DNA of 64,000 bases. It comes from Curvularia sp. ZM96. Lineage: Eukaryota; Ascomycota; Dothideomycetes; Pleosporales; Pleosporaceae. The notes beneath the pieces were generated by a model. That model did no database searches, had not been told where the DNA came from, and saw only the letters and a list, made by a program, of their open reading frames with translations. Numbering within the stretch: the first letter of the stretch is position 1; each line of letters begins with the position of its first letter. Of the stretch, positions 22,614 through 33,219 are shown piece after piece. Made by a program: the position numbers and the translations under genes. The DNA lies in assembly GCA_022457065.1 (NCBI GenBank), contig JAJGBQ010000008.1:434001-498000 (forward strand), given 5' to 3'.

Positions 22614-24746
22614 ATGGCGACCGTGGACGTGCTCGCCGTTCGGAGCCTCGGCCTTCAGCCCGCAGATCCACACTGGCCAAGCATCATCGCTGCACTCAGC
22701 GCTGCGGGTTTCACTGAACCTGCTACCAACGCATTCCAGGTGGGCTTTACCACTAATTGGCGTAGGGGTGCTCCAGAAAGCATGGTAAGCTTGTTCCGTG
22801 GCACACAGGTTTATGCTACCTGGGTCCACGACCACGGTCGGCCACCTAATATCAGAGAGCTGGCGGATCTGAATACGGAGAATTGGAGAACATGGACGAC
22901 AGGCAATAGATGCTCCACCATCATCATTCGAACAAGCAGTACGCACGGAAACCAGATTGGTGCCAGATTGGAGCTGGATGCTTCTCTTATGGCTGTTGGA
23001 CATTCGGCAAGCTCAATCGTCTTCTACCGAGCATTCACAGGCATAGCCAACGTCGCCCAGGATGATCCGAGTGGCGAGCCACCCGCCTCTCCCATACTGC
23101 CATTCAACTGTCAAGGTCTCTTTGGCGGCATTGACGCAACGCAATCATTCTCTAAAGGTCAAGGTATTCGACCTAATCTGTTTGAGCTCGTCGATCTTGA
23201 CGCCAAGGAGTATCTGCACCAAGACGTTCAGTGGCAAGGCCAGGGCTCACTCAGTGGCGCCGACGACCACACTGCAACGTTCGCAATTCCCAAATACCTC
23301 GACTTTGTCTGGGAAACTCGCCTCCACGAGGAGACTGTGACAGGCGAAACGAAGAAGGAGTTCCAAACAAATCTCACGACGAGCATGGGCTTGGATGCCT
23401 CGATCGACGGGTTCGGGATAGAGATGAACAATAGCTTCAACGAAAATGATTACAGCGAGACTTGGAACAAGTATGCATCTCTCTACCGGCAACACCAGAT
23501 ATACACTCTCAAGATCAATCGGAGCGAGCCTACCAAGTTGCATCAGTACTTGACAGAGCACGCGATGGACACGTTTGACAACTGCACTGCCGCTGAGATT
23601 GTCGACACTTTTGGAACCCATTTTATGACCAAGGCTGTCTTTGGCGGTCTAAAACGATGGTCCTCAACTATGGACATTAGAAATGACGAAGTGTCCAAAA
23701 GTCTTGGCATCAGCCTGGGCATGAAAGTCGCCGAGACTGCGCCAGTGTCTGAGGATGGCAAAGAGGGTAAAAAGGCTCCGGACTCTGGCGGTGCAAACAT
23801 GAGCGACCAGTCTGAGACGACGAAGAAGATCTACAAGTCTCTGCAGATCACGACGACCGACATCCTAGGAGGGACACCCAGAAGCAACGACGACGAGTGG
23901 ATGACATCGGTCTACCGCAATCCAGCGGTGATCAACTTCTCTCTAAGAAATATTGCAGATCTCATTTTGGATCCAGTCAAGGCCGCCGACGTGCAGAAGG
24001 AAGCAGATCGACGAATGCAGGAGGCAGGCGTCAGGGTGAACCACAAAGCTCAGATTATGTTCAACTCTTTTGCTGGCGTTGAAGACGATCATGACAGTCA
24101 TGCTCAGATGGGTAAGTTTGATGTTTTATTGCCGTTCTTGAGTGCAATCAGCGTTATGAGAATGGGCTTCTTACTAATTTCTACAGACATATCCTGCGCA
24201 CGATTGAACAGAATTGACGGGTGGTTCAGCATCGGCCATTATGCAACGGGCTCTCTCGGCTGGAATACAGATAACTACCAGGGCCTCATGATTCGAGACA
24301 TTCCTAATGCTGAAGTGCAGCTCATTGTCCGACCTACCGGGGTATACCGTAATTGGGGCATGAGGAGCCCTCACCGCTTTGGACTCTTTGGGCTGCAGGG
24401 TCCTGATGGATACGTCTCACTCTCCGATGCTTTCTTCCGCGAGGAAGAGGTTGGCGTGGATCGCTTCGAGGACCAGGGAATGATACACGAGCAGGAACTG
24501 ACTGTGGAAGCGTCCTGGGGCCCGAAGTTGTGGGATGACTCCCACACAACTTCGGCAGAGACCGGTAGTGCGTGGGCGGTCGATGTTGGCGCCTTTGATG
24601 ATGCTAAGTCCAAAATTCTGAGAGTCCCAGACAATAGTCCGCCTGGTTTCTTGTTCAAGAGCTTCTCAACCCAGGACACTCCAGGAGGAAAACCGAGAAA
24701 ACTAGACTTGTCAAAGTGCAAGTTGTTGAAGAACAGTTTTCTTTGA
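22614..24746 (+). CDS. MACPF (perforin-like) domain protein
   Basis: Start chosen at ATG 22614 in strong context GCCATGG; the frame opens slightly upstream without another ATG. A 75-nt intron at 24112-24186 (GTAAGT..CTACAG, branch TACTAAT) is a multiple of three, so the unspliced frame also stays open; spliced length is about 685 residues. The MACPF signature F-G-T-H-F-x6-G-G lies near residue 332. After it comes a C-terminal region with G-P-D-G-Y-V-S-L-S-D-A-F, which recalls Vps62-type repeats. There is no signal peptide. Family members oligomerise into membrane pores (for example pleurotolysin B), but many fungal MACPF proteins have no tested activity. Whether this one is defensive, developmental or virulence-related cannot be told from sequence. 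The ORF is undamaged despite nearby repeats. Confidence 0.88.
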   Translation: MATVDVLAVRSLGLQPADPHWPSIIAALSAAGFTEPATNAFQVGFTTNWRRGAPESMVSLFRGTQVYATWVHDHGRPPNIRELADLNTENWRTWTTGNRCSTIIIRTSSTHGNQIGARLELDASLMAVGHSASSIVFYRAFTGIANVAQDDPSGEPPASPILPFNCQGLFGGIDATQSFSKGQGIRPNLFELVDLDAKEYLHQDVQWQGQGSLSGADDHTATFAIPKYLDFVWETRLHEETVTGETKKEFQTNLTTSMGLDASIDGFGIEMNNSFNENDYSETWNKYASLYRQHQIYTLKINRSEPTKLHQYLTEHAMDTFDNCTAAEIVDTFGTHFMTKAVFGGLKRWSSTMDIRNDEVSKSLGISLGMKVAETAPVSEDGKEGKKAPDSGGANMSDQSETTKKIYKSLQITTTDILGGTPRSNDDEWMTSVYRNPAVINFSLRNIADLILDPVKAADVQKEADRRMQEAGVRVNHKAQIMFNSFAGVEDDHDSHAQMGKFDVLLPFLSAISVMRMGFLLISTDISCARLNRIDGWFSIGHYATGSLGWNTDNYQGLMIRDIPNAEVQLIVRPTGVYRNWGMRSPHRFGLFGLQGPDGYVSLSDAFFREEEVGVDRFEDQGMIHEQELTVEASWGPKLWDDSHTTSAETGSAWAVDVGAFDDAKSKILRVPDNSPPGFLFKSFSTQDTPGGKPRKLDLSKCKLLKNSFL

Positions 24747-24758
24747 TTGTCATAAGAG

Positions 24759-24940
24759 TCTCACTCTATAACACGATGAAATGGAGTCGGTTTCATTGAA
24801 ACTTCAGAGTCGGTTTCTTTGCTCTTAACAAACCCAATAATCGATGCAGTTGAAATCAGACGTGTAGTAGGTATACGTATATCCAATCTGTAAATTTTAA
24901 ATCTTTTGTAGTAGAATTAAGTGGGTAATAGCTAACCCTA
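24759..24940 (+). repeat. Dispersed repeat, copy Y (family R4)
   Basis: Starts TCTCACTCTATAACACGATG and ends AATAGCTAACCCTA. It begins 12 bp after the MACPF stop, so it forms the gene's 3' flank. An inverted and more AT-rich copy lies at 44851-45097. Confidence 0.75.
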
Positions 24941-24959
24941 GCTTTGGTGTTGATGTTCT

Positions 24960-25260
24960 TAGCTCGCTTAGGGTTGCAGGGGTAGCTAACCCCAACCTAA
25001 CCCTAAGTACCATAGAGTACGACAGTAAACAATAGGCCCTGATAGTACGCTCTTTCATATGCTTGTCAAAAGGCTCCAACCACTCTAGGCCAAGCACATT
25101 CGTTATCCAGCCGTTCTTAGAGATCCCAATAACCTAATCCCGAGGTAGACTATACTAGGTAGAGGTGGTGCTTCGTCTACACACTAGAAGGCTTGGTTGT
25201 ACACAAGAGGTAGAGAGATAGGTAAGGTACATCTGTATTGCTCTTTAATTACTAAAACTC
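24960..25260 (-). pseudogene. Fragment of a P2-type pogo transposase
   Basis: Minus-strand reading gives L-G-L-E-W-L-E-P-F-D-K-H, followed by K-E-R-T-I-R, matching the segment between the first and second catalytic Asp of the Fot1-like transposases in this window. Stops and shifts surround it, and no TIR remains. Confidence 0.7.
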
Positions 25261-25320
25261 TATCTTGGACGACAGTTGCACGCTAAAATGGCTTGCTAAG
25301 ACTGGTGCTAACATCTTTTG

Positions 25321-26037
25321 CTACAACCACTGAATAGATGGTCCTGATGTTCCAGCGAGCCACTCGATAAAGTCAACGTCACCTACGCCCACCAACTCTC
25401 CACCGTATGTTTTCCCAGTCGGACAAGGAAAGCCCTGGCCGAGAGCAGGGAACCCGGATACCCAAGTTGCTGCGCCACCGCGCTGCGCAACCATGCGGCC
25501 AAGATGCTGGTCCCTTAGGTTGCCCGAGGGCCAGGAAGACGTGCTGCTAGTAGCAGGGGCAAGAGCGGTAAACACATCAAACTGTCCAGTACCAGAGACC
25601 TTTGCTGACGCATCAGAAGCAAGGTCAAAGTGGAAGCTACATGTCTTGCCTGCAGACTCAGGAGGGAAGTCAAAGGTAAGGAGGGTGGTGATGTCGGTAG
25701 TTTTGCCATCTTTGAAAACCTTGCCGTTGGTCGTGTTGTGGCGGACTGCGCCTATCCAGACCTCGTACAAGGAAGTGACTCTAGGCCTAATGATATTGGA
25801 GCGTGTAGGATTGCCGCATGGTGTGGTGGGTAGTGGGGTTGAGCAGGAAGTGTTCCAGTTGGGCAGTGGTGGGCACGAAGGCTTGCATGGTTGAGGAGTG
25901 GGAGTTGCGCTGCTGCAACTTGTAGAAGAGGGAATTGGAGTTGTGCAGTTGGTAGGCGTAGAGGAATACGTGTTGGTTGGTAGAGCAGAGGTGAAGCTAA
26001 TAGCGGTAAGAGCGACGGCAGAGGTAGAGAAGCGCAT
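25321..26037 (-). CDS. Secreted But2-domain protein
   Basis: Single exon, 238 codons, ATG at 26037. A signal peptide is clear (M-R-F-S-T-S-A-V-A-L-T-A then S-F-T-S-A-L-P). It is followed by a Ser/Thr/Pro/Cys-rich linker to about residue 85 that is probably O-glycosylated. The C-terminal 150 residues match the ubiquitin-3-binding-protein But2 C-terminal domain as I know it from fungi: F-D-F-P-P-E-S-A-G-K-T-C-S-F near 122, F-D-V-F-T-A-L near 152, and V-G-D-V-D-F-I-E-W near the end. Despite its name this domain is common in secreted or wall-associated fungal proteins of unknown role. No damage seen. Confidence 0.85.
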   Translation of the reverse strand: MRFSTSAVALTAISFTSALPTNTYSSTPTNCTTPIPSSTSCSSATPTPQPCKPSCPPLPNWNTSCSTPLPTTPCGNPTRSNIIRPRVTSLYEVWIGAVRHNTTNGKVFKDGKTTDITTLLTFDFPPESAGKTCSFHFDLASDASAKVSGTGQFDVFTALAPATSSTSSWPSGNLRDQHLGRMVAQRGGAATWVSGFPALGQGFPCPTGKTYGGELVGVGDVDFIEWLAGTSGPSIQWL

Positions 26038-27248
26038 GGTGAGAGCTGAGGTGAGGTTGGTGTTGGGAAGATTGTGTAAATGAAGTTGCAGGTGTAGGTA
26101 GTTGTGCGATGATAGATGTTAATTGCAGATTGTGTGTAGTATATGTAGTCGGATTTGGCCAGCTTGTTTCCTTCCCTGGCTCTGTAAATAGAAGAGGGTT
26201 AAGGTCAACTAGGTCTAGGCATAGCACAGCCACAAGGCTGAAGTGGCTTGGTAGAAGTGTTGTTTTGGTACTGTGGCGTAGATAGGCTTACTATTAGAGT
26301 TTAGTCACGTGTGCGGCTGATAAGCGGTAGCAACATGTGCAGCTGAAGTGGGCAGGGTAGGAAAATAGGTCAGCCGCAGTTGGCTGTGCCTGTAGCGGCT
26401 CTTGGACGGTGGTAGTTCTGTAGCTATAATGGGCCTATTCAAGCAGGGTACTAACATTGCGAGCTAGATTGCAAGCAAAAGAGAAGGTGAGCTACGGGTG
26501 TTAGACAAGTAAAGACCGATCTAGATAGTGTATTATTAGGGAAAGGGGATCGCAGACAGAAGGTGTTAAGTAGTTAGATAGGTTAAGAAAGGGTTCGATT
26601 GTAAACGAGTTCAGTAGATAATGTACTTTGTGTCACTGTTTGGCTTACAAGCGAAAAGATGGAAAAGTGGTGTAGTAAACTAACTTTGCAGGTTGATAAA
26701 GAGCAGTGCAGTTCTAGGTAGGGAGTAGTTATGTAAAGGTGCGACTCGACGTCGCAACCCTGGCGCATCGCCAGGTACCCAGGGTCTACTGGACCAAGGG
26801 GCGTCGCCTCAACATTACTATATCACCCCTAGCGCAACCACGGCGCTGCGCCAGCGTTGAGGAGGCGATACCATAGTACGCGATTCCTCTTACATATATA
26901 TAGGGAGGAGGCAGACATAGATCGGCAAGAATCAATCTCACTTCTGTCTCACTTATTGCTTGCTGCTACTGTCAACCCTTGCAGTCTGTACGTAGCACTT
27001 TGATTCTTTGTCTTTCTTCTTCTGTACAATAGGTGAATGCATACTCGTTCGATAGGCCTCTCCGCCCTTAACATAAAGAAACTCTAGACTGACATATATC
27101 CTCGCATGGATCTATTGATAGAGTAGTTCATGCAGATATATAGACTATCCTGTCTAACTTATAATTATTCAGTTGGCTTCGGCCTTTTGTGAACGATTCT
27201 GGTGAATTATTTTGGGATTATTTTTTGGATTGAAACAACGATCACAGA
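26038..27248. other. Long non-coding interval
   Basis: No gene supported. Around 26750-26960 is a GC-rich patch with short inverted repeats (GGCGCATCGCC; GGCGCTGCGCC), then a TATATATAG box near 26900 and a C/T-rich leader. This resembles an LTR or gene promoter facing right, but no partner copy is visible. Confidence 0.35.
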
Positions 27249-27872
27249 TCACCCAGCCTCCGCAACACTAATCGACATATCGCCCACCCTCTCCCTCGCG
27301 TCTACCATCTCAACATCCTCCATTTCCACGTCTTCGTCCATGTCCACGCCCGCGTCTACCTCCATATCGACGTCTACCTCCATGTCCGTGTCTGTGTCCT
27401 CGTCCACCGCTGACTGGCCTGGCCTCGATCGGATAAAGTGGAGTATCGCGCCCATCCAAGCCACGCTGTGCTCGCTCCATAACTCGGCCTCGAAGTCCCC
27501 CTGCTGCGTCGCGATAGCCGCTATGACGTTGTCTATGTTATGCCCAAGCCACAAGAAAGCATGACTAGGCATCCTTTGCTTGCTCTCAATTAACCGGTAG
27601 CTGAACTCGTAGATCTTCGAAGCTTCTTGTCTGTTGATGAGTGCGATATCCCGGCCTCGCGACTGCCCTAGCTCTATTGTATCCATTTAGTGTTTCTGGC
27701 ACAAGAGGTGGTCTTGGTGGTTGGGCATAGAGTCGAGAAAGTCTAGCCACTCGAGTGTCCATTGCTGCAGCTCTCTATTAATATAGGCAGGCGGCGGGCT
27801 GTAATGGGCGGGCCTGGCTTTCCTGGAGAGACCGATGGGGATTACCCGTCGTCCTGATAGATTTGCGGACAT
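27249..27872 (-). pseudogene. Unassigned acidic protein with one in-frame stop
   Basis: From an ATG at 27872 the frame runs to TAA at about 27687-27689. It then continues in the same frame with ATG-GAT-ACA for 145 codons to 27249. The stop follows C-Q-K-H and could be a CAA-to-TAA change. Alternatively the downstream ATG is the real start and a 145-aa protein is made. The C-terminal third is a run of Asp/Glu/Val/Met repeats (M-E-V-D-V-D-M-E-V-D). I do not recognise the central part. The + strand frame across this region is its shadow. Confidence 0.45.
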
Positions 27873-28950
27873 GGTTGAAGGTGGAGTCAAGAAGGAGATG
27901 GAAATCGTTCAGAAGGTGGTATCGATGGGTGCTGCCGAGCTGGAGATTGAGCTCACAACAGTAAAAGAGTAGAGTATTTGTAGGCAGTATGCGCTGCTGC
28001 TGCTGCTGCCTTGAGCACCCCTCACAACCACGGCTCGACGACTCCAGACTCTTCTGCCCGTTTTTGGCCGCCCAATGGGCAGAAGGCCATTGGAGACGTT
28101 GTTGTTGTTCTGCAATTGAGGGTCCATCCGGATCCATACCAAACTTTGGATTCGAGACGCGAAGCCAGAGCCCTGGGGCTCGAGTAAGGCCTCGCGAGAC
28201 GCGGAGCTAGATGCCCTGGAGCTCGAGGCCTCGCTTTCGAATCGCTACTCTGACTGCAAAGTCTTTCCTTCGATTTTTGGTTTTTGGTGGGCTGAGGGGC
28301 GGCCTGCCGTTTTTGGGGGTACTTTTTGATAGGCCAATTGCCGCAGGCGAGCCAGTACAATACCTAGTGAAAAATAAAAAAATAATTAAATAATTATTCA
28401 GATAAAATAGTTACGGTGGAATGTTACAAAATGGTGTTCCTGGAATCGAGCTATTATCACAAATAAGTCCCGCGCCGCTAGGACAACATGATTTACCACA
28501 TAGGCTAACTTAGGGTTAGCGAATATACGAACTAAGCGTTAAAGAATTTAGTAGAATTGGTATGATAACTTACAACTCAGAACTTGGGCAACTAGTCGGT
28601 TTTGTATAGAGCGGACTTGAGGGCCCTACGCCAGTGCAAAGGCCGGATGGCTGACCCTGAGCGCCTGGCGTTGGTTCGCAGACAGCTTGATTAGGTATAC
28701 GTTAGTTTAGATTGGCTGTTCGTGGCTTATGGGATATTCACGTTCTCCAATTAAATCTGAAACAAGGTCACAGCAGATGCCGTAGCAGGATCTAAGCAAA
28801 AGTCCTACTTAGTTTCTACAGTATTGACGCAATCGAGACTGGACAAACGTACAAAGAGCACCCAGGTATTGGGCCAGCGTCGCATGATGGGCCGGAGCTG
28901 TTGAATATCAGCATCATGTAGTTCTATAGCATATAGGAGACACAATTGGT
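27873..28950. other. Non-coding interval
   Basis: A CAGCAGCAG-type run near 27988-28010 and a GC-rich palindromic patch around CTCGAG/CTCGAGGCC (28175-28235) are the only structure seen. No gene supported. Confidence 0.35.
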
Positions 28951-28964
28951 AAGCGGAACTTACA

Positions 28965-29510
28965 GAGAGCAGCAACCCATCTGCCCATTCTTGATCGCAC
29001 AGTAATGCCCTAGAGGGCAACAACCGCCATCAGAGCACTAACGATTAGCGAAGTATCTAATGTATATGCCCAAGGAATATACCTGAATACTTGTGGGACC
29101 TGTCCTTGTCAGCATCGGGTTATCATTGTGATTTGAGAGACTGGTATGCTTGGTATCTGGTACGCACAGCTAAAAGTATAACAATTTAACCTCGTATCCG
29201 AGCAGCCGTATATATCCCAAGACTCGCGCGGCCTTAACCGCATTGTTTTTGTCTTTGTGGGTGTGTTGTCGTCGGTTATGCGTGTCGGGGGTGGGTCATC
29301 GTGTATATCATAATCAGAAATGTGGTGTGGAGGTTCTCGTGGGAAGAAGCCTTCGAGTCTGTATTTTTCCCAAGGCAGCCCACGGTATGTTTCAAAATTG
29401 GATCGTCTACCATTTAATTCGGGTGCCCACTTCTCGGGTATTTGGTTGGCCGTCGTAAATTGAAGTGTGACAGTGAGAGCTGATAAGACAACAAGAAATC
29501 TGTGCAACAT
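28965..29510 (-). CDS. Secreted protein, probably multi-exon and Cys-containing
   Basis: ATG at 29510 opens a 133-codon frame with a good signal peptide (M-L-H-R-F-L-V-V-L-S-A-L-T-V, cleavage probably after A-N). The mature part is Pro-, Arg- and Asp-rich. Near the end of the frame come C-S-D-T-R and further Cys. Downstream on the same strand a segment at about 29020-28970 reads G-H-Y-C-A-I-K-N-G-Q-M-G-C-C in one frame, bounded by CTCTAG and GTAAGT, which looks like a further exon. I could not fix the exon joins, so only the first exon's start is firm. Candidate small secreted protein; function unknown. Confidence 0.5.
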
Positions 29511-30086
29511 ATTTATTGTTCTTGTTTAGCTTCGGCGATGCACTTGCGAAGAACAAGTTCAAACTTTGAAATAGTTGTAGTGAAGCAGCGGATATAAGAA
29601 TGCATCATAGCCTCAACATCTGACTTACATGATTAGCTCCTATACTGACATAAGATGATAACATAAACAACTAAGTCATCAGCTGGAGTCATGGCGCTGT
29701 CATCGAAGCCTTAATTGGCTACTTGGCCTGATGGTCAGCCGAGTACTACAGCGCCGCCCCCACCTCTAGCAAGCCAAGAGGACGCTAAGATCTCGGCCTA
29801 ATTTGGCGCCCTCCAACGCTTCTGGAGCTTGTTCTGATTTGCTGAAATGTCTAAGCTTGTGACTTCAGCTCAGCGTCACGCATGTCGACAGGCTGCAAGG
29901 ACTTTTCGCACAGCTAGAACCTAGATCTAGCTGGGTGCTCCACGCTAATGTAGATTTTGATTCCTCCTGTCCGGAGGATAAGATTCCTTGCCTGCAATCC
30001 CCCGTCTGAAAGCAATTCGATCTTGCTTGTCGTAAGATGTATCATCTTTAATCTTTAGTGGATTCGTAGCCGCGTTAACCTCGTAC
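29511..30086. other. Divergent promoter interval
   Basis: Lies between the leftward secreted-protein gene and the rightward MARVEL gene. No coding or repeat signal recognised. Confidence 0.4.
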
Positions 30087-30813
30087 ATGAAGTGCAGGAC
30101 AATCCCTATGGCACCACCCAAAGCTTGTCAAAGACACTCCCGTTACCCGTTCATTCCTCTTCTCATTATTCTTACCATTCAAATTACCACTTCTACCGTT
30201 GTAGTCGCCATCCTTTACTACGTTTTTCTTAGCCTCCATAGAAAGCAGCTTTTCTTCAAACTTGTAAGACACCAGATCCACCGTCTTAATTTACTGCCCT
30301 CTGCTAAGCTCTTTATGTCATAGCTCTTTTTAGCAGGCCATTTCACCCTGCTTCACACCATTACAACAATCGTTCTATCCTTCTTCAGCCAACCTCCCCC
30401 ACTGGTACATCTTATCGTTAACGCCATTACTATCGCACTCTGGAGTGCTGGGCTTAGCGGTCTGACGTTCTATGACTGGAAATGGAAGTTGCTAGTGCGA
30501 TGTAGTGGGCATATAATTTGCAGGCTGTATAAAGTGTTATTCGCTTTTACGATCGCTAGTGTGTAAGTAATCTTGGAATATAATTTAGCGTGTCTCTTTC
30601 TAACAACATGGTAGGGTAGGCGCACTACTAGCTGTGCTTTTAGATGTCTATGTCCTTCGGTGCGCACAATGGTACTACAAGAACATCCATGAAACGCATG
30701 TACTAGAAGAAGGAGAGGGACCTCACTTTATAAGACGACCGAACCGAGTCCCTTCGTTTGGATTCGCTGCAAATTGCAGAAGCGTGCACAGACCAGTCGA
30801 GTCTCTGTTATGA
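30087..30813 (+). CDS. Four-helix MARVEL-like membrane protein, 3' end altered by an insertion
   Basis: Three exons: 30087-30263, 30324-30562 and 30615-30813. Introns are 60 nt (GTAAGA..CATAG, branch GCTAAGC) and 52 nt (GTAAGT..GGTAG, branch TCTAACA). The joins keep frame and give about 204 residues. Four hydrophobic segments are visible: P-L-L-I-I-L-T-I-Q near 28, G-H-F-T-L-L-H near 64, V-N-A-I-T-I-A-L-W with L-S-G-L-T-F-Y near 95, and V-V-G-A-L-L-A-V-L-L near 140. W-S-A-G-L-S-G is typical of fungal MARVEL proteins. The tail Y-Y-K-N-I-H-E-x-H is cytosolic. The stop TGA is inside the L1 repeat that begins at 30806, so the original C-terminus has been replaced or cut by a few residues. Confidence 0.75.
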
Positions 30814-31119
30814 ACCTGAAGGAAGGAGGCACGGCGGTTAAGTTAAGAAGCATCGACGACCAGTCAAACCAGCCATATGTAACGCGGGTGCATGAGTCAC
30901 GTGACCTCCTTGGTGCTGTATGCACGAGGAAAGGTTTTGGCATACTCCTCGCATATCAACCACCGAGCAATCCTCGGACTCCTCTGACCGAGGGCTACGA
31001 GCATCATAGGTAAATAGGAATAAGCAATGAGCTCTTATGGCTCATTGTGTTCAACTTAAGTTACCAGTACAAGTACTACAATACAATAGTTACTTGTAGA
31101 GTTACTGTTTACTTCACCC
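30806..31119 (+). repeat. LTR-like dispersed repeat, copy 2 (family L1)
   Basis: Starts TGTTATGAACCTGAAGG and runs in parallel with 18535-18885, including the GTCACGTGAC palindrome (30896-30905) and a weaker TATA region. It ends directly against the R3 repeat. Its first bases supply the stop codon of the MARVEL gene. Confidence 0.65.
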
Positions 31120-31371
31120 TGACAGTTATTCCATGGAGAACAAACCTTTGTTCCATTTTTGTGGCCCGCGCTCTTGGTCCGCACGGGGCTTATCCCCTAC
31201 GTAAGGCTTGGAATAAACCCTTCTCCTTATCCTCAAGCATGAAAAGCTGCTACAACTCAATTGTATAGTGCAGCTAATTCGCGCGCGTCTAACGCACTAC
31301 TTTTCGTCATGCCGCGATACATATTGCGTGAATTATAAGATGAGGCTCAGTGGAGGGTTGTTGTTCATGAA
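31120..31371 (+). repeat. Dispersed repeat R3, left part of copy 1
   Basis: Starts TGACAGTTATTCCATGGAG and includes the perfect inverted repeat GAACAAA-CC-TTTGTTC. It matches 46021-46352 and 52961-53053, and resumes at 35067 after the two pogo elements. The uninterrupted paralogue near 46258-46275 approximates the empty site. Confidence 0.75.
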
Positions 31372-31373
31372 TA

Positions 31374-33213
31374 ACGTGCGGGATCAGTCATCCGGCCAGA
31401 TCAGTCATCCGGCCACCCCACCCAACCTGACCCGACACTCTACACCCCAACAGCCATGCCGCGACGAAAACGCTCTGTATCGCCTCAAAGGCAAGGTAGA
31501 CTTTGTCTTGTATCTCAATTAATTCAAAAACATTAAATACATAGCCAACGTAAAGCTGCAAAGCTATTTAATATCCCTCGTTCAACACTCTACGACCGCC
31601 TTCAAGGTAGCCAGCCCCAAGCTCTTGCTAATGCTAAGAAGAGAAAGCTATTACCGACTGAAGAGCAGTCGCTCGTACAGTGGGTTCTTGACTTAGACCG
31701 ACGTGGTTTTCCACCCTATATTATTGACGTACGACGAATGGCAGACGCTCTACTTGCCGCGCGTGGTCAAGATCCTCCTCCACCACCTGTCGGCAAGAAG
31801 TGGGTATCGCGCTTTGTCCAGAGCCAGCCCGAGCTTCAGACAAAGTGGACTAGAAGATTCAATAGCCAGCGCGCCCAGTATGAAGACTCTGCGATAATCG
31901 CAGCGTGGTTTAAGCTAGTAGAGGAGACGCGCCAGATGTACGGCGTTCTAGACCAAGACATCTACAACTTTGACGAGACTGGATTCGCCATGGGTGTGGC
32001 TAGTACGTCTAAAGTAGTCACAAGCTCTGAAAGAGTTGGTCGGGCAGTCGTCGTCCAGCCAGGCAATCGCGAGTGGGTAACAGCTATCGAGTGCGTCAAC
32101 GCGTCTGGCTGGTCTCTTCCACCACTCATAGTTCTCTCTGGTAAAGTCCACCAGGACAGTTGGTATCGCAACCTCCCACTAGACTGGACTGTCGGCGTCT
32201 CAGACAATGGCTGGACGACAGACGAGCTTGGTGTAGAGTGGGTAAAGCACTTTAACCAGCATACAGCAGCTCGTACGGCTGGAGTATATCGACTGCTTAT
32301 TCTAGACGGCCATAGCAGCCACGCAACGCCAGAATTCGATCAGTACTGCGCTGAGAACAAGATTATCACTCTGTATGCCGCCTCATACGTCGCACCTTCT
32401 CCAGCCTCTTGATGTAAGCTGTTTCTCTCCTCTTAAGCGCGCGTACGGACGTGAGGTTGAGGAGCTCGCCCGCCAAGGTGTCAACTATATCGACAAGATA
32501 GACTTCCTTACAGTCTATGTACGAATCCGGCCGACAGTCTTCACGCAGCAGAATATCCAGGCAGGCTTTCGGGCGACAGGCCTTATCCCTCTTTCTCCAG
32601 ACCGTGTTCTATCGTCGCTAAACGTTGTTCAGACGCCATCTCCACCACAGACAACTATAGAAAGCAACAGCGCTAATAGCGACTGGCAAGCAGAGACACC
32701 CCGTACTATAGCTCAGCTTCAGCAGTAGGCAAAATGTCTTCAAGATCGGCTTCATCGGGGATCCTAGAGTCCAACAAGCCAGCTTCTCCGCCAAGTTATC
32801 AAAGGCTGTCAGATTGCGATGCAATCAGCGACAATACTTGCTGAAGAAAATAAGAAGCTTCGTCAAGGCAATAAGCTTCGGCGACAGAAGAAAGATCAGC
32901 GGCGTCAATATATTGCTTCTGGCGGAGTGCTCCAAGTGCAGCAGGCTCAGCAGCTTACTGCAGAGGTAGAAAGGGGGGCTATGGAGGTTGAGCAAGGTGA
33001 GAGCAGTCAGCGACGTCAGCGCGCGCCACCGACGTGCACGAAGTGCCACGTTCAAGGACATACTCGTACTTCGTGCAGAGCTAGATAATGAATTACATAT
33101 TTCAATTTTATCTCATTTTACTGCGTTGTTGTGGCTCAATTGCTTAGAGAGTCGGGTCAGGTTGGGTGGGGTGGCCGGATGACTGATCTGGCCGGATGAC
33201 TGATCCCGCACGT
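31374..33213 (+). mobile_element. Pogo transposon A (family P3, subfamily a)
   Basis: TIRs of about 62 bp start ACGTGCGG and contain two head-to-tail copies of GATCAGTCATCCGGCCA. TA duplications are at 31372-31373 and 33214-33215. Length is 1840 bp. The right end lies 6 bp (TAACTA) from the left end of element B. The transposase is rightward and broken. Confidence 0.93.
31456..33088 (+). pseudogene. Pogo transposase, broken (element A)
   Basis: Starts ATG-CCG-CGA like element B. A TAA follows L-I-Q-K-H near codon 27. The frame is then intact through the first two catalytic Asp (I-Y-N-F-D-E-T-G-F and L-L-I-L-D-G-H-S-S-H). A 2-bp loss relative to element B near 32370 shifts the frame just before the third Asp block (L-L-Q-P-L-D-V-S-C, read in the next frame). 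A TAG near 32726 replaces a Gln in a Gln-rich stretch. The last part keeps the CCHC knuckle C-T-K-C-x4-H-x4-C. It cannot give a full product. Confidence 0.88.
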
Positions 33214-33219
33214 TAACTA

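Noticed and set aside
24950..25015. TTAGGG/CCCTAA motifs as a telomere tract
   Set aside because: Only isolated or irregular copies (also near 46300-46345); no tandem array, so not telomeric.
27202..27564. 120-codon Ser/Thr-rich + frame
   Set aside because: It is the complement of the acidic repeat of the minus-strand ORF.
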